Assembly (NCBI GenBank): GCA_030770535.1
Contig: JASVEC010000012.1
Location: forward strand, 1,240,001 to 1,304,000
Source of the DNA: Batkoa obscura
Taxonomy: Eukaryota; Entomophthoromycota; Entomophthoromycetes; Entomophthorales; Batkoaceae
DNA: 64,000 bases
Reading direction: 5' to 3'
The number at the start of each line of letters is the position of its first letter. Position 1 is the stretch's first letter. The translations under genes and the position numbers were made by a program. The notes below the pieces were generated by a model. That model was not told the origin of the DNA, did not search any database, and worked only from the letters and a program-made list of their open reading frames with translations. Shown here piece after piece: positions 10,319-20,783 of this stretch.

Positions 10319-10994
10319 ACATTTAATGCATTTTTAACTTTAACTGCTGAGATCAATTTCAGATTTAAATTGTGTAATCTTTTTACATTATTTTGCACTC
10401 GCAACAACACTAGTGGTCTAAAGTAACCATATTGTCTATGTTTTAAAATTGAATTATTTTTATTATTTTTGGTATATGATTTTTTAACAAATATAATTAA
10501 TTACATTTTATTTTTCATAAAAAAAACTTAGGACCCAAAAAGGTGAATGCATTTATCAAGCTTTAATTTACTGCTATAAAAAGCCTAAATTTTTAATACT
10601 TTTATAGTTAGTATTTTTTATTTCATAGCTTTTGATTTTCTTTAACGCATTACATAAGTGATTTTTTAATCAATTACTTATTTCTTATATTTAATAAACT
10701 ATCATTACTTTGAATTTATAAACCCATGTTAGTACGCAAGCCATTTAATCTGGTTAATAACACTCAAAAATTGTCTATATTTAAGGAAATAGGTTATATC
10801 CTTATACTGATTAATAAGTTCATATATACTTTAACTGTTATTAAAAACTATCAGTTTAATAATAATTAATCTTTTTTTTTTAACAAAAGCTAACATTTTA
10901 TCTAAGTATAGGCTATTTACCTAAAAATGCTAAATTTTGGCAGTATTGAAATTGAATTGGAAAGTTTTGGAAAAAACTGAGATTTTAAAAATAC

Positions 10995-11168
10995 ACTATG
11001 TTCATCTATGGTTTACGCACTTTTATATATAAAAATGAACATTTTCAAATAAAAATTTTGCCATTTACTTGAAAAAAATTACGCATTTGTAAATTCAAAG
11101 CTAATTTTTGTTCAAATGTTTACTTTTCTTATAAAAGTGCATATAAATCATAAATGAACATAGTGTGC
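10995..11168. mobile_element. Foldback element with CACTATGTTCAT ends
   Basis: About 174 bases. Left arm CACTATGTTCATCTATGGTT continues to TATAAAAATGAACATTTT; the right arm, read in reverse complement, is CACTATGTTCATTTATGATT continuing to TTATAAGAAAAGTAAACATT. The arms match over about 50 bases with a few differences, around a 70-base centre rich in A/T. I see no clean target-site duplication. The CACTA start recalls EnSpm/CACTA elements, but that is only a resemblance. It is unrelated in sequence to the TATGGGG MITEs. Confidence 0.7.
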
Positions 11169-11490
11169 TTTCAATAATAGCAACCATTTTTAAATTTAGA
11201 TTAAATTAAATATGGGTTTCGTTTAAAAATTCAGTTCAAATTTATTCTTAATTTTAACTGAGCTTTTAACTTACACATAAAACTCAATTCTTTTTTATTC
11301 TTTTGTCTATTTTTAAATGGCATTAAAGAAATATGGCTAAAATTTAGTACCAACAAAATAACATTATCACTCCAATTAATACATATTATCATATTAAGTT
11401 TTATTTTAAATAAAAATAAAATCTACTCATTGTTCTTAGTGAGTATTCAATTAATATGAAATGTAAACAAAATATTTAAATATTTAACTA

Positions 11491-11597
11491 TATAGAGATG
11501 TTTTTTTTGATTTCATCACTTTTTCCATTTTTTAAGCGCTATTTGAGTGGAAAGATTGTTAGTAAAATTGTTAAACAAAAAACTACATCCACATATC
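11491..11597 (+). mobile_element. MITE copy 5
   Basis: Starts TATAGAGATGTTTTTTTTGA, core TTTTTAAGCGCTATTTGAG, ends ACTACATCCACATAT. Confidence 0.87.
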
Positions 11598-11929
11598 AAT
11601 ATTATAATAATATTGAATAAGGAATACACATTTTTTTATTACGTGTAGATTAATAGAAATATATAAATAATATTAGAGTTTTTTATAAAAACTTTATTTA
11701 TTTAAAAAGGAAATGTAAAAAAATCAAAGTATGGAAAGTTCCATTTTTCTAATAAATTTATCTAATTCCAAAAAATATTTAATTTTGATTTCGTCATTTT
11801 TATTCTTTTAAAAATTCTAATGTGAAATAAAAAAACTTAACAATATAAAGCTATACAAATTCCAAAAAATTATCTTTTTATAACTTTTTATATTTAAAAA
11901 AAAAGAAGGCAACGAAAATTAATCTAAAA

Positions 11930-13160
11930 ATGAGTATCATTAGTTATACATTAGTTGTATTATTAGCTATTTTGGCTTATTTTTCTTCTGGTTTTATTAA
12001 TTTGTTATTTTTTTCTGAATCTTTTTTAAATGAATTTAAACAATCCGATTTATCGAAATGTCATACATTACCAGGTAATTATCTATTGAAACAAATTAAA
12101 TCATAACTAATATATTAATATCTTATTAGAATTAAAAGGTTGTGAAGATTTAGCTATTCATTACCTTTCTAATCAAGCTATCATCGGATGTCCTGGTAAT
12201 TATTTGTTACATAAAGAGAATGTCAAATTAGGTTATTCACCACGAGATAAATTAGTTCGCAACAAAGAGTCATTTATTTATTCATATGATTTTAATAAAC
12301 AACAAGTGAAGAAGTTAACCATTAATAATTTACCAACAGATATTAATTTATCCTTTCAAGGACTTGATGTTATTGAAGATCCAAAGGATAAAGAGTTAAT
12401 TCATATATTAGTGATAAATCATCGATTTAATAATATTGATTCAGTGGAACATTTCAGTTATAAAGTTAATGAAAATTCAGTAGATTATATTGAGAGTTTT
12501 TTAAATAATGAATTCAAGAATTTAAATGGTATTACTGCTGTATCTCCAACTTCATTTTATGTAACAAAAGATGTATCTACTTCTTCAGGTTTTATACATT
12601 ATTTAGAACAATTAACATTTCTTGCTTATGGTTCTGTTTTGTATAAAAATGAAGTTAATGAGGTCATTACCGTTGCTAAGGGTTATAAATATCCTAATGG
12701 TTTAGCTATAAATTATCAACAAGATTTAGTTTATATGACAGAAACAATGAATGGTAAATTACATTTGTTTAATCGAGATAAAGACACAGGTGAATTAGAA
12801 GAAAAAGAAGTTATAGAATTAAGTTTTTTACCAGATAATATTAAATTGGAGCCAATTACTGGAAATTTATATTTAGCTGGATTTCCAAAATCATTAGGAG
12901 TTTTTAAGTATTTTGAAACTTATAATACAAATGATTATAAACCGGTGGAAGGTGTTGTAGCTAGAATTTCGAATGAAACAGGAGATGGGAAATTTTATGG
13001 TAAAAATTATAAGCAAGAGATTTTATTAATGGATAAATTGGGCCCTTTATCTACTACTTCAGTAGCTGCTGCTAATTTGAAATTAAATCGTATTTTAATA
13101 TCTGGTTTACTTAATCCTGAAGGTATCTTAGATTGTCCTATTGATTTATCTCAAAATTAA
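11930..13160 (+). CDS. Paraoxonase/arylesterase-like beta-propeller protein
   Basis: Two exons, 11930-12074 and 12130-13160, give 391 residues in frame. The N-terminus (MSIISYTLVVLLAILAYFSS) is a hydrophobic signal anchor, as in paraoxonases. The body has paraoxonase landmarks: a short Cys-containing segment before the propeller, NGITAVSPTSFYVTKD, KGYKYPNGLAIN and YMTETMNGKLHLFNRDKDTG (repeated blade segments with Ca-binding Asn/Asp candidates), and the closing VSGLxxPEGIL-like ILISGLLNPEGIL. Family members hydrolyse lactones and aryl esters at membranes or in the secretory pathway; the substrate here is unknown. It is divergently placed from subtilase A. Confidence 0.82.
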
Positions 13161-13338
13161 ATTCCTATTTTTTAATAAATTTAATAAAACAAATAAAATT
13201 AAAGGCCATAAATTTCATTTTTATTATATAGATAATTCAACAAGAGATAGATAGATAAAAGAGCAACTGTAAAATATAAGTAATAGTTATTAACTATTTT
13301 AAATAATAGTAATAATAATATATTAAATTACACTATTA

Positions 13339-14660
13339 TTATTGATAATGAATTGTTTTTCCAGGATATACATTGTTTTCATTTGTGCCTGTCAACCGAT
13401 TATTATTGGAATTAGTCTGTGTACCATTATAAGTAGTAGTTATTGAACCATCCGGATTAGTAGTAACTCTTTTTACATTACCCTAAAAATATTTAATAAA
13501 ATAAATAAATTTAAATATATTAAACCAACAATAATAATAATAAATACTTACTTGTGAATCTACAGTTTCTTTAATAGAAGTAGTTCTACCATTAATTGTA
13601 CTTGTATAACTTCTTACAGAATTGAAATCATTTTGATTATTATTATTATTATTATTATTAGGATTCATGTTCATTCCTGAAAATGAGGAATCAAAATGAG
13701 ACATTGGGTTGATAAATTGATTTGTAAATCCAAAACTAGGGAAATTGGCCATTTGATTAACGGCAGAATGATGAGCAGCATGATGCATTGAATGATGCAT
13801 TGAATGATGCATAGAACTATGTCCAAACGGATCATTAAAAAAAGAATCATTAAAAAAGGGATCATGAAAAGTATTATGCTGTGAAAAAGAATTTTGAAAT
13901 AATGGATGTTGATGTAAATGAGATCTAGAATCTATATAAAGAAAATGAAATTAATACAATTATTATTAATATAATAATTTTTAAACTTACTAAAAAAATT
14001 GTTTGAAAAAGGATCATGTTCAAAAAAATTACGAAATAAATCAAATGGGTCTTGGAATCCAAAATTATATCCTTGACGATTTTGGGAATCTAATAATTAA
14101 TTAATCTATTTATTTTTAAATCTAAATTTTAAATCACTTACAATTATCATAATTATTATTCATATTAGGATAACCATTATTTCCTAAAAAATAATAATTT
14201 AAATTCAATTATGAAAAAATAAAATCTTATTAACTTACTTGTATTATCATATACTCTTCTTTTCTCCGCTAAAAAAAGAACAATTAACCTCTATTTAAAG
14301 TAATAATAAATAATTCCATTTACCATCCGACAATACTTGATAAGCTTCTGAAATCTTTTTAAATTTTTCTTCAGCATTTAATTTATTATCTGGGTTCTTA
14401 TCTGGATGCCATTTCAAACTTAATTTCCTATACGCTTTTTTAATACCTTCTTCATCTTCTTCTTTGCTAACCCCTAATATTGTATAATAATCTATCTCTT
14501 CATCTTCAATTATTATAGTTTCTATATCTTCCTTTTTATTCTTTCTTCCTTTTGGTCGCCCTTTTTGAGGATTACTAGAAGTATCCATTTTTTTACTAGG
14601 TATTAAAGTAGAGACTATGGACTTTAATCGATTAAAAAAGGTAGTGGTTAAACTGGTCAT
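13339..14660 (-). CDS. DnaJ-domain protein of the DNAJB6-like, Phe/Asn/His-rich type
   Basis: Six exons on the minus strand with phase-consistent GT...AG introns. Exon 1 (to 14324) carries a basic N-terminus and most of a J domain ([18 protein letters not shown], then [10 protein letters not shown]); the J domain ends in exon 2 ([11 protein letters not shown]). Later exons encode a Gly/Phe/Asn/Asp-rich region ([15 protein letters not shown]), a tract of repeated MHHS, and a C-terminus with [19 protein letters not shown], similar in style to the DNAJB2/DNAJB6 tail. Ends at the TAA at 13339. It should act as an Hsp70 co-chaperone in cytosol or nucleus. The start could instead be the in-frame ATG at 14702, 14 residues upstream. 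Confidence 0.8.
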
Positions 14661-14702
14661 TTTTTTTTTACTTGAAATTTGAAGTTTGTTAGTTTTTTGC
14701 AA

Positions 14703-15825
14703 CCACTTTTTAAATTTTTAGCATCATGATTAAATCGTTTAAGACTTAACTTGACATTTCTGGAAGTTTCGTAAAGTTGGAAATTTATTGTTGTTAGTGT
14801 AGAAGGGGGAGGAGCTTAATTGAACTTTAGTTCATCTTTTTTTTAAAGTTTACAGATTGCAAAAAAGTTGATATATAAATAAAAATTTTGGACTGTTAGT
14901 TGTAAATCAAACAATAATTGATATGCATTTCTAATTATTATTGTTAGTACTTAGTTTTTAAATATATAATTTAAATTATTGTTAATAAGGTAAACATTAT
15001 AATAATACTTGAAATAATATAGTATTTACTTTATTTTAATTAATTTTAGTATTATAAAATTATAAAATTAAGATATTAAAGTTTATTAAACTTAAATTTA
15101 ATAGCTTTTTTAATTATTTAAATTGTATTAACTAATAAAATTAAGTGATATTATTGTCACAAATTTTTTTTTAACAACATATCTTCTATTTACTATTATG
15201 AGTCTCACAGCATTATTAATTTCCTTTAATAAACCTTTGTTTTTTTAATAGTTATAATATTTATATTTAGTATTATATTTAAAATAGCTTATAGTTTTTT
15301 TTTTAAATAAATAGCTTCAATAAAATTAATTAATACTATCAATTAATTAATATAATTTTTTTTTAAATTTTATTACAATTATTAATATTAAATTATAAAG
15401 TTATTTTATATGAGGGTGTTTTTTTGGCTTCATCACTTTTTCCATCTTTTAAGCGCTATTTGAGTGGAAAATTTGTTAGTAAAATTCTTAAACACAAAAA
15501 TATATCATGTTATAAAAATTATTTATTTTACAAATATTATCTTATTAAATGTATTTATAAAAACAAAATGAGTTTTTTATTCACATATGTAATTTCTATT
15601 GAATTAACAAAATTTAATACTTTTTGCTATTATTTAATTAGAATATCTATTTAATACTTAATAACTTATTATAAAACTTAATATTAATAAAGTCACTCTT
15701 TTCTTAATAAAAAAATTAACCAATCAATCAACTAAAAAATACTAAAACTGTAAACATCATCATATTCATTTATTTATTTGTTTGTTTCTTTATTTATCAA
15801 TTTATTTTTTATAAATAAAAAAAGA
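14703..15825. other. Intergenic, AT-rich, divergent promoters
   Basis: About 1.1 kb between the divergent J-protein and PP2A-activator genes. It contains MITE copy 6 and homopolymer-rich sequence. The short reading frame at 15424-15654 begins inside the MITE and is not a gene. Confidence 0.6.
15408..15513 (+). mobile_element. MITE copy 6
   Basis: Starts TATATGAGGGTGTTTTTTTG, core TTTTAAGCGCTATTTGAGTG, ends AAAATATATCATGTTATA; the right end is degraded. Confidence 0.85.
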
Positions 15826-17104
15826 ATGACATCAACAAGTTATAAAGTACCTGAGCGAAGAATCTTTAAAGAAGAGGATATGGTATTATGGAAAAATAGT
15901 CAAGGTTATCAAGAAATTTTACAATTTATAAATTATATGAATGATCAAGTAAAAGGTAAAATTATTAATAATCAAGATAAACAAAATGAAGTAAGTAATA
16001 TTATATATATATATAAAACAAAAGAAAAGAAAAAATTAAGTTTTAATTTAATTTTAGTCAATAATAAAATGTGTAAAAATGTTATCAATGATGGAAGCAT
16101 GGATTAAAGATATTAAATTAATTGAAGATGGTTCCAGGTTTGGTAATTTAGCGTTTCGAGAATGGCATAAAAAGTTAGAAAATGTAAATTAAAAACTATT
16201 ATTAATATTCAATAAATAAGTTAAAACTAATTAATTCTTTTTTAAAAAATAAAAGGAAATCAATGTATTATTAGATGATTTATTAAATGAAGAAATAATA
16301 CAAGCTAAAATTGAGTTAAGATCTTATTTATTAAATAGTTTTGGTAATAGTACTCGAATTGATTATGGAACTGGACATGAGTTTCATTTTATTTTATTTT
16401 TATATGGATTAATTAAAATTGAATATTTTAAAAAAGAAGATTGTATTAATATAATATTAATAATATTTAAAAAGTAAGTTATTTATATTATTTATATTAT
16501 TATTATTATTATTATTGTAAAATTAAAAAAATTATTTATCTATTCATTTATTTATTTATTTATTAGATATTTAAATTTAGTTCGTCAATTACAATTAATT
16601 TATAAATTAGAACCTGCTGGTTCTCATGGTGTTTGGGGTTTAGATGATTTTCAATTTTTACCTTATATATTTGGGAGTGCTCAATTAATACCAGGTAATT
16701 ATTTAAAATCAAAAAGTAAATTTATAGTTTATAATAATTGATTGAATTAAATTAGAACAAGATATTATAACACCATTGGGTATATTAAATAAACAAATAA
16801 TAAATGAAAAAAAAGAAAATAATTTATTTTTTGAATGTATTGATTTTATTCATCAGGTAAAATTTAAATAATTAAAATTTAATACTTCAAAATAATATTT
16901 ATTAATATTAAATTCATTAATTTATAGGCAAAAAAAGGTCCATTTTATGAACATTCACCAACATTATATCAAATATCTCAAGTACCTTATTGGTTGAAAG
17001 TTAATAATGGTTTAATTAAAATGTTTCAAGAAGAAGTATTAAATAAGTTTCCAATTATGCAACATTGTCTTTTTGGTACTATTTTTTCATTTGATAAAAA
17101 TTAA
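15826..17104 (+). CDS. PP2A phosphatase activator (PTPA/Rrd family)
   Basis: Six exons starting 15826-15990 and 16058-16183, with later introns near 16194-16257, 16474-16565, 16696-16754 and 16858-16926; stop at 17102-17104. The protein of about 290 residues begins [13 protein letters not shown] and carries the PTPA signatures [49 protein letters not shown] and a C-terminal [15 protein letters not shown] segment. PTPA proteins are peptidyl-prolyl isomerase-like factors that load metal onto and activate PP2A catalytic subunits in cytosol and nucleus. The sequence does not show whether this is the Rrd1 or the Rrd2 counterpart. Confidence 0.92.
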
Positions 17105-18117
17105 AAGTAAAACATTAACTTGACTTTAATTTTAATGTTTACTTGGAATTTATTAACTAGTTTTTTAAATTATTTTGAAAGGAATAAGTTGATATAAGTT
17201 GAAGTAATAATATATTACTAGGTTTGAAGTTATTTTTTGAATTTGAAAAAATTAGTAATAATATAAATATATTAATAAATAACTTAAATAACAATTATAA
17301 GGATTAAAAAGAACAACAATAATAAACCATTTTTATAGTATAAATATATATATAATAGTATTTTCTATATTAGTTTAATATATCTAATATTAATTGTTAG
17401 ATTATTTAAATATTAAAAAATAATAACTATTTTTAAAGATATTTTTTAAGACTTTGATTTTCTTCAAAGTAATCAATCTATCGAAATTTATTATTTTTAG
17501 CTCAATAGCCTTTTATGTTCAAAGACATAAGAAATTAACCTTTATTGAAAATAAATCTAATAATTTATTATTATTAAATAGATAATTTTTAAATATAATT
17601 AAAGTTAATTTAGATTTATGAACTATTATGAGGACTTAAGTCATCTGTCTAGTTAGTAATACTTAGGAATAAATAGTTTATAATTAGCTGAATGACTTAT
17701 ATCCTCACATTAATTCACATGTTCCAAACTATCTTAGTTAATTAAAGATATGGGGATGTTTTTTTTGGTTTCATCACTTTTTCCATTTTTTAAGCACTAT
17801 TTGAGCGGAAAGATTGTTAGTAAAATTCTTGAACAAAAAAATACATCCTCATATTAAAGAATATTACAAACTATGTTGTATTAATAATTTATTATTGAGA
17901 TCAAGTTTCTAAATATCATTTTGATAACTTTTTTTATAAGTTTATTAAAATTAATAAATTCTATAGATGTTATCAGTTACTTAATGATGGAAATTTCAAA
18001 CTTATTATTAATATCTATTTTATTTATTATTTTAAAAAACTTTAAAGCTCAATTTTATATTCATAGTATACAAATTAAATACACCAAACATTAAGGATTC
18101 TATCAACTTTTTAAATA
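17105..18117. other. Intergenic, AT-rich
   Basis: Contains MITE copy 7. The stretch near 18005-18075 resembles 20130-20195 (TTTAAAGCTCAATTTTATAT against TTTAAAGCCCAAATTTATAT), a weak sign that a larger block was duplicated around the decayed subtilase. Confidence 0.5.
17749..17854 (+). mobile_element. MITE copy 7
   Basis: Starts TATGGGGATGTTTTTTTTGG and ends AAATACATCCTCATAT. It is almost identical to copy 9 at 20329, sharing the variant core AAGCACTATTTGAGCGG, so the two are close relatives. Confidence 0.92.
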
Positions 18118-18836
18118 AAACACAAATGTTAAATATGCCATTAATTCTCAAGTTCCATGCAATGATCATATCCATAAAACTCATATTACGGGAACTGTGA
18201 TTGGTGGTTGAAACTTAGGTGGATCTACATCTTCTAAATGAATAACTTGTAGAAATATGAATCATGAATCCAAAACTTGGTTCTCCTGAATTCTATCTTA
18301 GTTGTTTACAATTTTCTTATACCCTAACAGATTCAAATGATAAGAATTACTATACAGACCCTTATTCACATGTTATTGGTAATTTTTATTCTTATCCAGA
18401 AGTTGAAGGTTGCTCTCATTCTACTTTTAAATATGCACTTAGATCGATAAAAGCTATTGATATTTCTATGTCCGTTGTTGCTGGTAATGATGGATATAAA
18501 GGATGATCAGCTGTTAATGCTCCATCTCCTGTTGATCATAACTCATTTAATGTAACTACTATTAAATACCAATCTTTTGGAAGAGTTAGTTTCTCATCTA
18601 TGGGATCAATAGCTGAACGTTCACTTCTTTCTATCAATATTGCTACTTCAGGTATTAATACCACTTCTAATGTACTGGATGATAAATATGCTACTTTATT
18701 GATCATCGCTATATGTCCACATTTAACTGCCAAAGTAAATATTATTGTCAAAGTATTACATCAATCTGCTACCCTAATCTTTTCTAAAATGAAATATAGT
18801 AACGAAATCGATAAATCCATTTCAAATAATAAATAT
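18118..18836 (+). pseudogene. Decayed subtilase, third copy
   Basis: Aligns with copies A and B from near residue 228 to near residue 486. The 5' third (signal, propeptide and catalytic Asp) is absent. A His-site remnant remains (HIHKTHITGTVIGG), an internal stop and frame change follow near 18210-18270, and a second in-frame stop lies near 18504. The segment aligned with GTSMASPHVSG, including the catalytic Ser, is deleted, so KYAT is joined to LLIIAICPH. The 3' end stops at NNKY, where MITE copy 8 begins. It cannot make an active protease. Beyond the MITE, sequence matching the 3' flank of copy A resumes, so it derives from the copy A lineage. Confidence 0.9.
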
Positions 18837-18940
18837 TAGGGATGTTTTTTTGTTCAAGAGTTTTACTAACACTTTTCCCGCTCAAATAGCACTTAAAAAA
18901 TGGAAAAAATAATGAAGCCAAAAAAAAACACCCCCATATA
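18836..18940 (-). mobile_element. MITE copy 8, at the 3' end of the decayed subtilase
   Basis: Starts AGGGATGTTTTTTTGTTCAA, core CAAATAGCACTTAAAAAATG, ends AACACCCCCATATA. It replaces about 70 bases of gene end plus about 100 bases of 3' flank compared with copy A. Confidence 0.88.
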
Positions 18941-19075
18941 TTGAACAAATCTGGATAAAAATATATTAAAAATGCTGAATAATATAATTTAAACAACTTT
19001 ATAAGTATATAGGTGAAAAGTAGTCCAGATATTTATAAAATTTATAAATGTTGTCATAACTCAGAAATAAATGAT
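18941..19075 (+). repeat. Duplicated 3' flank of subtilase A
   Basis: AAATGCTGAATAATATAATT and the following TTTATAAGTATATAGGTGAA match the reverse complement of about 8525-8640. The flank of copy B (from 22305) does not match. Confidence 0.75.
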
Positions 19076-20328
19076 ATTTTCTTTTAGTAATAACAATAAT
19101 TTTATTTTTAAGTTTTTTTAGTAAAAACTATTTTTAATAGGAATTTTATTTATTTATTATAAAATTAAGAAATATTGTTATTTAAACACCAAAAAAACAG
19201 ATTCACAAATGATTTTTATAAAATTGAGGAAAAGTATTAGAAATATTTCTTTTTAAAACCTTGAAGCAATTATAAACTCCAAAGTGCTTATCTTTAAAGT
19301 CTTTGAGTTTTAAAAACATTAAGAAAACAACTGTTTTCATAAGACCTTTGCTTGAGTTACAATTTTTATATTGGGTAACCTCATTCATGTTAGCTATTTT
19401 TATTCACTTTGTTAGGAACAGCATAAAAGGTAATTACGACAGTTAAAAACTATACCAAACTAGACATTGTTTTAGACTCAGAATACCTATTGCTGCAGTT
19501 ATATTTCATCCTGTTTCTTTGAAGCGCATGAGTATAGTTAGCATGAATGGAACTATCTAATAAAAATAAAATTGGAGAAAATTAAGCTTTGATTTAAATT
19601 AGCCCAAAATTTCAAAAAGTTGCTATTTTTGAAAGTGAGGTAGACCTAGATTTTTTTAAAGGTTTTGCAGCTCAAATTAAATTGGAGTAAAATTTACTAT
19701 TTTTTGAATTGACAACCTATAAAAAATTAAATCAATTTAAATTAAAAATTAGTCAACTGATCGGTCATTATCAATTTAAGGAACTTTTAATACCTGTTTG
19801 ATAAGTGAATATGTGAGTGATGATAAATTCATTATTAAAGAAGAAGCGCTTTATCTATCTAATTAACGAATATTATAAAATATGAATTAATGCAACGCAT
19901 GATTTTGTTTTAAAGATATTAAAAGGTTGGAAAGTTGGAAGATTTTTAATATTAATGGTTCATTACTTAAATAGAATCTGTAAGTATCATTTAGAATGGT
20001 TTTGTTTTTTTGTAAATTAATTAAATATTAGTAAACTAAAAACATTTAGCATCATTTATGTTAAATAAAAGTATTAAACCTGTTATAAAAGTTGTTGAGT
20101 TAATGGATATCATATCTATTAAGCTTCTATTATTTTTTAAAATATTTTAAAGCCCAAATTTATATTTATAATATTTGAATAGAATAGAATAAACGTTTGG
20201 TATTTCTGCAATTATACTAAGACCATGTGATTAAGATTTGCACTATCTAACATAAGATATAAAATAAAGAAAAATCAAAAGTTATAAAATTTTAAACTTC
20301 TCTCCAAATTAAAAAATCCGATAGTAGA

Positions 20329-20435
20329 TATGGGGATGTTTTTTTTGGTTTCATCACTTTTTCCATTTTTTAAGCACTATTTGAGCGGAAAGATTGTTAG
20401 TAAAATTCTTAAACAGAAAAATACATCCCCATGTA
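20329..20435 (+). mobile_element. MITE copy 9
   Basis: Starts TATGGGGATGTTTTTTTTGG and ends AAATACATCCCCATGTA. It differs from copy 7 at only a few positions. Confidence 0.92.
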
Positions 20436-20720
20436 TTGCTTCAAAAAAGTGAGTTACTATTTAAAAAATAATAAGTAATAAAAATTATCATTTGATATAT
20501 AATTTTATATTATATTGAACTTTTATATATTTTAATAAATTTTACATCCTGAAATAAAGTATAATTTATTATTTTTATTCGAAGATCATAAATTGAAAAG
20601 CATAATGAATATTTGAATTTCGAAGCCTAGGTGGCGTGATCACTTAGAGGTTTACTAGCGTTTTTGAGGGTGACTAATGATATTGAAAAAAAAACTAATA
20701 AAAGTCAAAAATGTAAACAA

Positions 20721-20735
20721 GTATATATAATAAGC
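20721..20735 (+). promoter_or_regulatory. TATA-like element of subtilase B
   Basis: GTATATATAATAAGC about 50-60 bases before the start codon, shared with copy A. It is the best core-promoter candidate at the gene. Confidence 0.45.
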
Positions 20736-20783
20736 AAATTCGAAGTAATTGACTTTAATTTTTTTTTTAAAAATAACAAAAAA

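Larger units (their letters stand above)
10266..11929. other. Intergenic between divergent subtilase A and paraoxonase-like genes
   Basis: About 1.66 kb with no supported gene. It contains a foldback element (10995-11168) and MITE copy 5 (11491-11597). It includes the upstream regions of both flanking genes. Confidence 0.6.
19076..20783. other. Intergenic upstream of subtilase B
   Basis: About 1.7 kb with no supported gene; the frame at 19203-19388 on the minus strand is unrecognisable. It holds MITE copy 9 and, at its end, the putative promoter of subtilase B. Confidence 0.55.

Noticed and set aside
20664-20783. Upstream extension of subtilase B by 40 residues
   Set aside because: It would put a charged stretch before an obvious signal peptide, and copy A has a different upstream sequence; the later ATG is shared.
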